Source: Sulfurovum sp. AR (GTDB taxonomy: Bacteria > Campylobacterota > Campylobacteria > Campylobacterales > Sulfurovaceae). Taken from it: a stretch of DNA of 64,000 nucleotides. The notes beneath the pieces were generated by a model. The model made no database searches and was not told the origin of the DNA. It saw only the letters and a program-made list of their open reading frames with translations. Positions within the stretch are counted from its first letter, which is position 1; the number at the start of each line of letters is the position of its first letter. Of the stretch, positions 58,100 to 64,000 are shown piece after piece. The stretch is taken from contig NZ_AJLE01000009.1 in the NCBI RefSeq assembly GCF_000296775.1, positions 1 through 64,000 of the forward strand. The letters run 5' to 3'. Made by a program: the position numbers and the translations under genes.

Positions 58100-59029
58100 A
58101 TGCCATTTGTCAAAGAGAAATTTACAGTAGCAGAGAAAATGCCTGCATTTGTATTTATCATGCGTACCTTTAATATGTCACAAGGACAAGCCCAACGTGT
58201 CATCTCCAAAGGAAGATTACTGATCGGAAAAAACTCTTTTTTCCGTTCCGGAGAGCATATAGAGGGTGAAGTGGAAGTGGTCTATTTTAAACCTACATCA
58301 CAAGGGAACCCTCCTCTCTTTCATACCAAGGACTTTATGGTCTTTGAAAAGTACTCCGGTGTATTGGTCCACCCCAATACCATGGCTACCCCCTACTCTT
58401 TACTCGATGAAATCCGAACTATTGCCGGTGATGATGCCAATGCTGTACACCGTATAGATATGGAAACATCCGGATTGCTTTTGGCAAGCAAGCATAAGCA
58501 CTCCGAGTCCTTCCTAAAAAGTGCCTTTGAAGCTAGAAATATTCAAAAATCCTACCTTGCATGGGTCGATGGAAAACTCACAGAACCCTTCTCTTCGAAA
58601 GAACGTATCAAGGTCAACAATGACTACAGCCAAAGCAAACACAAAGTCTTTATCTCTGAAGAGGGGAAAGCTTCACATACAGACTTTATCCCTCTAGAGT
58701 ATGATGAAACACTTGATGCTACACTTGTAGCCTGTTATCCTCATACGGGAAGAACCCATCAGATAAGGGTCCATTTGTTTCACGTGAAACATCCTATTTT
58801 GGGTGATCCACTTTACGGAACCACCTTCAAAACTGCCAATGATTACCTCGAAGAAATACTCAGTCCGGAAGATCGTATGAGAGAAACGGGAGCAAGCAGA
58901 CTGATGCTTCATGCCCACAGTTTGACCTTTAATATGGGTGCTAAATTTCATATAGAGAGTAAAAGTGATTTTGCTCAGATGAAAGATCTGATCTGCAAGA
59001 AAGAAAGAAGGGTATTTAATACAAAATAG
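58100..59029 (+). CDS. RluA/RluD-family pseudouridine synthase
   Basis: This 309-residue enzyme has the catalytic Asp motif HRIDMETSGLLLASK and the family elements KSYLAWVDG and PHTGRTHQIRVHLFHVKHPILGDPLYG. A short S4-like RNA-binding segment (SQGQAQRVISKGRLLIG) precedes it. The target rRNA or tRNA position cannot be told from sequence. The coding sequence contains a perfect parS site. Confidence 0.92.
   Translation: MPFVKEKFTVAEKMPAFVFIMRTFNMSQGQAQRVISKGRLLIGKNSFFRSGEHIEGEVEVVYFKPTSQGNPPLFHTKDFMVFEKYSGVLVHPNTMATPYSLLDEIRTIAGDDANAVHRIDMETSGLLLASKHKHSESFLKSAFEARNIQKSYLAWVDGKLTEPFSSKERIKVNNDYSQSKHKVFISEEGKASHTDFIPLEYDETLDATLVACYPHTGRTHQIRVHLFHVKHPILGDPLYGTTFKTANDYLEEILSPEDRMRETGASRLMLHAHSLTFNMGAKFHIESKSDFAQMKDLICKKERRVFNTK
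58776..58791. promoter_or_regulatory. parS: parS site (ParB-binding palindrome)
   Basis: TGTTTCACGTGAAACA is a perfect 16-bp palindrome identical to the widely conserved chromosomal parS consensus. It lies within the pseudouridine synthase gene. A second copy is 1680 bp away. Confidence 0.9.
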
Positions 59030-59037
59030 GGAGAAAA

Positions 59038-59139
59038 CTATTTCTCCTCATCACTCCTGGAGTCATAGATAAACCAACCTACTCCAATAGCTGCAACAAC
59101 GATAATAAAACCTAACATAAAAAGTTCCAAAGTTGACAT
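59038..59139 (-). CDS. 33-residue single-span membrane peptide
   Basis: The peptide starts MSTLELF, has one membrane helix (FIIVVAAIGVGWFIY) and ends DSRSDEEK. Its ATG overlaps the rlmN stop (TAATG), and AAGGAGAAATCTA within the rlmN end is a strong ribosome-binding site. It is the last gene of the hisF-rlmN unit. No function can be assigned. Confidence 0.65.
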   Translation of the reverse strand: MSTLELFMLGFIIVVAAIGVGWFIYDSRSDEEK

Positions 59140-60209
59140 TAGATTTCTCCTTCCAATTCCTGTTCTCTCAGCTGACCGCAGGCTGCTGATATATCCAACC
59201 CTTTAGACTCACGTATCGTACAATGCAAACCTCTTTTGGTCAGATACTCCTGGAACTCTTTCATATCTTTTTCGCTTGGGCGTTTGAACTCCGTACCTCC
59301 ATACGGATTAAAATAGATCAAATTGACCTTGGCTTTAATACCATCAAGAAGAGAAAGAAGTTTCTTGGCTGCAGAGATATCATCATTGACATCTTTAATG
59401 ACAAGGTATTCAAACATGACTCTTTTTCTGTCATTGACAGGAAAGTTTTTCACCGCAGTGATGATAGACTCAATATTGTATGCTTTGTTAATAGGCATCA
59501 ACTGTTGTCTCAATTCATCGTCAACCGCGTGCAATGAGATCGCCAGGTTCACACCCAGTTCCATCTTTCCAAGTCTTTCTATCTTCGTACTGAGTCCGGA
59601 AGTAGAGATGGTTTGTCTATGTGTCGCTATCGCCATACCCTCAGGGTCCGCAAATATCTTGACAGCTTTTGCTACCTCTGTCAGGTTGTCAAGTGGTTCA
59701 CCCATCCCCATGAAAACAATATTGACACGCCGGTTGGCATCAATCCCATTGTCCTTTTTGATCATCCGTACCTGTTCAACGATTTCACCCGCTGTCAAAT
59801 TACGCATAAAACCGCCCTTTGCTGTCAAACAAAAGGCACACCCTACCTTACACCCTACCTGGGATGAGATACAGACTGTATAACGCTCCTGGTGCTTTAC
59901 AGAGCCGTCTTCATGATACTCCTTCTCCCTCATTAAAAGCAGAACAGATTCCACTGTATGTTTATCATGGAGCTCGAAAAGATATTTACGGCTTCCGTCT
60001 TTAGAATTCTGTACCATAACCGTTTTAAGAGGTGTAAGGGTATACGCTTCATCGAGTTTTTCTCTCATCTCTTTGGGGAGGTTTTTCATCTCTTCAAATG
60101 ACATAGCATATTTATGGTAGATCCAGTTGTAGATCTGTTTTGCACGAAAAGAAGGTTTGATCACTTCACTTAACTCTTCTTTTGTCAGATCTTGTATTAT
60201 TTTTTTCAT
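59139..60209 (-). CDS. rlmN: 23S rRNA/tRNA (adenine-C2) methyltransferase RlmN
   Basis: This 356-residue radical-SAM enzyme has the cluster Cys in [16 protein letters not shown], the N-terminal [13 protein letters not shown] segment, and the C-terminal [21 protein letters not shown] containing the methyl-accepting and acid-base Cys. It methylates A2503 of 23S rRNA and A37 of some tRNAs. It begins directly after the phosphorylase-like gene. Confidence 0.97.
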   Translation of the reverse strand: MKKIIQDLTKEELSEVIKPSFRAKQIYNWIYHKYAMSFEEMKNLPKEMREKLDEAYTLTPLKTVMVQNSKDGSRKYLFELHDKHTVESVLLLMREKEYHEDGSVKHQERYTVCISSQVGCKVGCAFCLTAKGGFMRNLTAGEIVEQVRMIKKDNGIDANRRVNIVFMGMGEPLDNLTEVAKAVKIFADPEGMAIATHRQTISTSGLSTKIERLGKMELGVNLAISLHAVDDELRQQLMPINKAYNIESIITAVKNFPVNDRKRVMFEYLVIKDVNDDISAAKKLLSLLDGIKAKVNLIYFNPYGGTEFKRPSEKDMKEFQEYLTKRGLHCTIRESKGLDISAACGQLREQELEGEI

Positions 60210-60734
60210 CTATTTACTTTCTTTCATATACTTGGTCAATCTAAACATTGCTTCTTTGTGATTGTTCATAAAATCTCTATGGGCATTTTCATCACAATAA
60301 TTGGTTACTATAAAAATACCTGCCGCAGGGATATCAAAAGATTTTGCTACTTTCAATACCGCATAATATTCCATATTTTCCAAATGGATATTTTTAGAAA
60401 GGTACGCCTTCCCTATACTTTTATCCGTCGTAATATAATTGGAACTGTTCACAATTGTTTCACGTGAAACATCTTCTGCCGTGGAGACCATATTGTCTAT
60501 AGGGGTATAAGAGCCACCTGTGAAAAAACTGTTCTCAATGTTCGCGGCAGTCTTTGATTCGATAATGTCAAACACTTTCTTTTCACCATACGAACCTGCC
60601 GTACCGACGAATAATAGAAATTTTGGTTTTTGTGACAAACATAAACGTGTCAAATTGATCGCGACGTCTGTCAGGCCAATGCCAACGGGCAAAGCAAAAT
60701 CAAACTGCTCGCTCTCTCCTGCACAAATGATCAT
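60210..60734 (-). CDS. Nucleoside phosphorylase-superfamily protein (MTA/SAH nucleosidase-like, short)
   Basis: This 174-residue protein has the phosphorylase/nucleosidase pattern: PVGIGLTDVAINLTRL, FLLFVGTAGSYGEKKVF and a late ENMEYYAVLKVAKSFDIPAAGIFIVTNYC, where the acidic residues would contact a ribose. It is shorter than typical MTAN (about 230). It lies one base after hisF and directly before rlmN. It contains a perfect parS site. Substrate unknown; a purine salvage role is inferred. Confidence 0.8.
   Translation of the reverse strand: MIICAGESEQFDFALPVGIGLTDVAINLTRLCLSQKPKFLLFVGTAGSYGEKKVFDIIESKTAANIENSFFTGGSYTPIDNMVSTAEDVSRETIVNSSNYITTDKSIGKAYLSKNIHLENMEYYAVLKVAKSFDIPAAGIFIVTNYCDENAHRDFMNNHKEAMFRLTKYMKESK
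60456..60471. promoter_or_regulatory. parS: parS site (ParB-binding palindrome), second copy
   Basis: TGTTTCACGTGAAACA, the same perfect palindrome as at 58776, inside the phosphorylase-like gene. Confidence 0.9.
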
Positions 60735-60735
60735 A

Positions 60736-61500
60736 CTACATTCTCACTGGGATGTTCTTCCCTCTAAGATAGCGTTTTAATTCCATAATGTCAATCTCTT
60801 TAAAGTGGAAGATCGAAGCTGCCAAAGCAGCATCCGCATGACCGATCGTGAATGCTTCTTCCATATGCTGCATCGTTCCGGCACCGCCAGATGCAATGAC
60901 AGGGATATTCACAAGATCACTGATCTTTCTGTTCAAGGCATTGTCAAATCCTGCTTTGGTTCCATCTGCATCCATAGAGGTGACAAGCAATTCACCTGCA
61001 CCCCTTTCATACGCTTCCTTTGCCCACTCCAGTGCATCGAGACCTGTATCGTTACGTCCCCCATGGGTAAAGACATGCCATTTGTCTTCAGCCACTCTTT
61101 TGGCATCTATCGCCACTACGATACATTGCGATCCAAAACGTTTTGCACCCTCTCCGATGAAACCCGGGTTCTTGATGGCTGCAGAGTTCACACTGACTTT
61201 ATCGCAACCTACATTGAGAAGGTTATAGATATCAGAAAGTTCTCTGATCCCTCCACCTACCGTAAGAGGTATGAAAACTTCCTGTGCTACTTTTTTCACG
61301 ACATCAACGATCGTGTCACGTCCTTCATGACTCGCACCGATATCAAGAAAAGTGATCTCGTCTGCACCCTCTTCATTATAACGTCTGGCTACTTCTACAG
61401 GATCTCCTGCATCACGTAACCCGACAAAATTAACACCTTTCACGACCCGTCCGTTATCTACATCGAGACAAGGTATGATACGTTTTGCAAAATAATCCAT
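60736..61500 (-). CDS. hisF: Imidazole glycerol phosphate synthase cyclase subunit
   Basis: The 254-residue TIM-barrel subunit uses ammonia from HisH to make IGP and AICAR in histidine synthesis. Key parts are [21 protein letters not shown] with catalytic Asp11, VAIDAKR with Asp130 equivalent, and phosphate-binding GGIRE and [11 protein letters not shown]. It is not in a complete his operon; the neighbours are rlmN and the phosphorylase-like gene. Confidence 0.97.
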   Translation of the reverse strand: MDYFAKRIIPCLDVDNGRVVKGVNFVGLRDAGDPVEVARRYNEEGADEITFLDIGASHEGRDTIVDVVKKVAQEVFIPLTVGGGIRELSDIYNLLNVGCDKVSVNSAAIKNPGFIGEGAKRFGSQCIVVAIDAKRVAEDKWHVFTHGGRNDTGLDALEWAKEAYERGAGELLVTSMDADGTKAGFDNALNRKISDLVNIPVIASGGAGTMQHMEEAFTIGHADAALAASIFHFKEIDIMELKRYLRGKNIPVRM

Positions 61501-61594
61501 CTAATACGCCGTTTTCCTCTCAAAATTATGATAAGATTATACAAAAATTATCCCAAACGTGGGATTAGTATCAATTATAAAGGTAGATTATAGT

Positions 61595-62452
61595 ATGATT
61601 ATTGAAAATTTAGCCGAATTTGCCAGTAAAAAATTTGGTCAAAACTTTTTAAAGAATGATATCTATCTTCATAAAATCATCCAAGCGATGCCCAATGACG
61701 ATCTAAAAGTCGCAGAGATTGGACCTGGCTTAGGTGATTTAACCAAAGAACTTGTAAAAGTTCGAAATGTCACAGCATTTGAGGTTGATAAAAGATTATG
61801 TGAGCATCTTACAACCGAATTCAAAGAACCTATCCACAAAGGGCACTTTGAATTACGGTGCGGAGATGTGCTTGAGCGTTGGGAGTCAGGAAGCCTGTTA
61901 GATGAGCCTTATCATCTGGTAGCCAACCTGCCCTACTATATCGCAACCAATATCATTTTAAAAGCATTGAAAGATGAACACTGCCGGTCCATTCTGGTGA
62001 TGGTTCAAAAAGAAGTGGCTGTTAAGTTTGCAGCAAGTGTCACACAAAAAGAGTTTTCTGCTCTTTCTGTACTTGCTCAAACGGTAGGGAAAGCGACACT
62101 CTGTTTCGAAGTTGAACCCGAAGCATTTGTCCCCCCTCCGAAAGTGACTTCCGCGGTGCTTTTAATAGAGAAAGACCGGTCACTGGATGATGAGAGGTTT
62201 GAAGCGTTCTTAAAGATCGCATTTGCGCAACCGCGTAAAAAACTCTCTAAAAACCTTACGGCTGTTTTTTCTAAAGATATGGTACATCAAACCTTCGAAA
62301 AGTTGGGTATAGACCCCAACCTACGGCCTCATGAAGCTGAGACATCTATTTATCATCACATATATAATGAACTAAAGGATAATTTAGATGGAAAACAACA
62401 GTCAGAACAACGAAAAATCTCAAAATCAAGGGCAAAGAACACCCAGAGATAG
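61595..62452 (+). CDS. rsmA: 16S rRNA dimethyladenosine transferase (KsgA)
   Basis: Start chosen at 61595 (MIIENLAEFASKKFGQNFL). The 285-residue methyltransferase dimethylates A1518/A1519 of 16S rRNA. The SAM motif is VAEIGPGLGDLTKEL, the active-site motif NLPYYIATNI. Its 3' end overlaps the RNase J start by 65 bp, so the two are translated in overlapping frames. It is divergent from hisF. Confidence 0.95.
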   Translation: MIIENLAEFASKKFGQNFLKNDIYLHKIIQAMPNDDLKVAEIGPGLGDLTKELVKVRNVTAFEVDKRLCEHLTTEFKEPIHKGHFELRCGDVLERWESGSLLDEPYHLVANLPYYIATNIILKALKDEHCRSILVMVQKEVAVKFAASVTQKEFSALSVLAQTVGKATLCFEVEPEAFVPPPKVTSAVLLIEKDRSLDDERFEAFLKIAFAQPRKKLSKNLTAVFSKDMVHQTFEKLGIDPNLRPHEAETSIYHHIYNELKDNLDGKQQSEQRKISKSRAKNTQR

Positions 62453-64000
62453 AAAACCAAACCCACATAGACAAAATACACAAGGGCAAAATACCAACCG
62501 ACCTAACCCTAATGCGAACAGAAAGCCGAACCCGAATAGAAAGCCAAACCCACAAAGAGAAGTCAATGGGAATGTGCAAGACAGAGAGGCTCCGGATGGG
62601 AACAGAAAGCCGAACCCTAACAGAAAACCACATCCTCACAGAAAGCCGAACCCTAACAGAACACAAAATGCTGAAGGTCAAGATAATAGACAAAATCCAA
62701 CCAAAAAACAACATCCTGGTAAAAAACCGCAGCAAAACCGTGTCGGAGGCGGTAAAGGCAGAGGGAAAAGAAAAAATGTTACCACTGTGAATGATACCAT
62801 GCGAGCCTCTCTTGAAGAGAATGCACGCGTAAAAGACGCGACCATGAATCCATGGAAAAAAATTGACATGGCGAGCAAAGGAAAGGTCAGATTTACACCA
62901 CTTGGGGGGCTTGGTGAGATCGGCGGGAATATGGCCGTACTTGAAACTGAGACTACAGCTATTGTCATCGATGTGGGTATGAGTTTCCCTGATGAAACCA
63001 TGCACGGTGTCGATATCTTAGTACCTGACTTTTCTTATCTGCACACACTCAAGGGTCAAAAAGACGTCTATATCATTATCACACATGGACATGAAGACCA
63101 TATTGGTGCCATGCCATATCTGTTTAAAGAACTAGAATTTCCGATCTATGCAACACCACTTGCACTCGCTATGATAGAAAACAAGTTCAATGAACATGGA
63201 TTGAGCGCACACACCAAACATTTCAACTTTGTGACACTGAGACAACAGTATCAGATCGGAGATATGAAAATAGAGTGGCTGCATAATACCCACTCTATCA
63301 TTGATGCCTGTTCTCTTGCAATCGAGACACCTGCAGGGATCATCATGCATACGGCTGACTTTAAAATAGACCATACCCCTGTAGATGACTATACGATGGA
63401 CTTACGTCGTTATGCCTATTATGGAGAAAAAGGTGTACTTTGCCTTTTCTCTGATTCTACGAACTCCCATAACCCTGGATTCACAAAGAGTGAAAAAGTG
63501 GTTGGGAAAACGTTTGATTCACTGTTCGAACTTGCAAAAGGAAGGGTGATCATGTCGACCTTCTCATCGAATGTTCACAGAATCTTCCAAGCGATGCAAA
63601 GAGGTGTGAAGCATGGAAGAAAGATCTGTGTGATCGGCCGTTCTATGGAGCGTAATGTTGAGACAAACAGAGCTTTAGGTTTTGTAGATATCGAAGAGAA
63701 ACACTTTATCGAAGTGCATGAAGTTCCTAAGTATGCTGACCATGAAATCCTCGTCGTCACGACGGGTTCACAGGGTGAAACCATGGCTGCACTGAACCGT
63801 ATGGCAACGGATGAACATAGACATATCAAACTTAAACCTACTGATACTGTTATCATCTCCGCTTCAGCAATTCCAGGGAATGAGGCTTCTGTCTCCAGTC
63901 TGATGAACAAACTGATGAAAGCAGGTGTCACAGTAAGATACAAAGAGTTTGGGGATATCCATGTCTCTGGTCACGCAGCACAAGAGGAGCAGAAGCTTAT
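62388..64000 (+). CDS. rnj: Ribonuclease J (partial, C-terminus off window)
   Basis: The ATG at 62388 (AAAGGATAATTTAG upstream) starts within the end of rsmA. The first about 140 residues are a basic, low-complexity extension rich in NRKPNP, HRKPNP and QGQN repeats. Campylobacterota RNase J proteins have such an extension. The MBL/beta-CASP core follows with LGGLGEIGGNM, the metal motif THGHEDHIGAMP, and TFSSNVHRIFQ. Only 537 codons are in the window. The enzyme degrades and processes mRNA and rRNA with 5'-exo and endo activity. Confidence 0.95.
   Translation, partial: MENNSQNNEKSQNQGQRTPRDRKPNPHRQNTQGQNTNRPNPNANRKPNPNRKPNPQREVNGNVQDREAPDGNRKPNPNRKPHPHRKPNPNRTQNAEGQDNRQNPTKKQHPGKKPQQNRVGGGKGRGKRKNVTTVNDTMRASLEENARVKDATMNPWKKIDMASKGKVRFTPLGGLGEIGGNMAVLETETTAIVIDVGMSFPDETMHGVDILVPDFSYLHTLKGQKDVYIIITHGHEDHIGAMPYLFKELEFPIYATPLALAMIENKFNEHGLSAHTKHFNFVTLRQQYQIGDMKIEWLHNTHSIIDACSLAIETPAGIIMHTADFKIDHTPVDDYTMDLRRYAYYGEKGVLCLFSDSTNSHNPGFTKSEKVVGKTFDSLFELAKGRVIMSTFSSNVHRIFQAMQRGVKHGRKICVIGRSMERNVETNRALGFVDIEEKHFIEVHEVPKYADHEILVVTTGSQGETMAALNRMATDEHRHIKLKPTDTVIISASAIPGNEASVSSLMNKLMKAGVTVRYKEFGDIHVSGHAAQEEQKL

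Noticed and set aside
62346-63005. Long minus-strand frame opposite the start of RNase J
   Set aside because: It is the antisense of the NRKPNP repeats, giving an Arg/Val/Leu/Ser-rich low-complexity translation without a start signal.

Overview
The window reads as chromosome of a Campylobacterota (epsilonproteobacterial) bacterium, most like the Sulfurovum/Sulfurimonas group. This rests on family recognition, not on a database search. The pointers are a MutS7-type MutS with a C-terminal HNH domain, a DUF3972-type HTH protein, an RNase J with a basic N-terminal extension, a tRNA Gly-Leu-Cys-Ser cluster, and short extended -10 promoters of the form TGGCTATAAT. Housekeeping genes are moderately AT-rich; several accessory stretches are clearly richer in AT.

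Region 1-11.6 kb is accessory. It holds the 5' 2708 codons of a giant RTX protein (minus strand) with an N-terminal HELGH metallopeptidase motif and about nine repeated RTX modules. Directly upstream lie a secreted protein of unknown family and an ankyrin/DUF1566 protein. A long AT-rich spacer and an EF-hand-like lipoprotein follow, and the block ends at the tRNA cluster (11616-12045).

Region 12-20.5 kb holds ilvD, a small zinc-ribbon protein, a LysM-NlpC/P60 hydrolase, and a two-gene GMC oxidoreductase/gluconate-dehydrogenase-subunit-3 unit. After these comes a cluster of very small Cys-rich exported peptides with a DoxX protein and a ferredoxin-thioredoxin-reductase/rhodanese fusion. This cluster recalls bufferin (EGKCG/HvfA-type) loci but has no MNIO maturase gene in view.

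Region 20.7-27 kb is the translation locus thrS-infC-rpmI-rplT, split by a divergently oriented mutS7-HNH gene. Region 27.6-28.95 kb is a 1.27-kb element at tRNA-Val: a 47-bp exact repeat of the tRNA 3' half flanks one TIR-domain defence-type gene and no integrase.

Region 29-46 kb is mostly envelope and cofactor biology: Sel1 protein, dapF, coaE, L,D-transpeptidase, porin, Fur-boxed feoB-feoA, an AsmA-like protein, the Bat/MoxR operon, a ChaA-like antiporter and a DUF3972 regulator. Region 46.3-49.8 kb is a patch of small accessory genes with two interrupted reading frames (DUF2953 and an isoprenylcysteine-methyltransferase-like protein).

Region 49.8-64 kb returns to core genes: pcm, a nitrilase-family gene, nrdB, nrdA, purB, a pseudouridine synthase, hisF, a nucleoside phosphorylase-like gene, rlmN, rsmA and the start of an RNase J gene. 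Two perfect 16-bp parS palindromes lie inside coding sequences here, which suggests the right end is near the chromosome partition/origin region.

The best candidates for an undescribed system are the Cys-rich peptide/DoxX/FTR-rhodanese cluster, the single-gene TIR element at tRNA-Val, and the RTX-peptidase operon with its two unexplained upstream genes.
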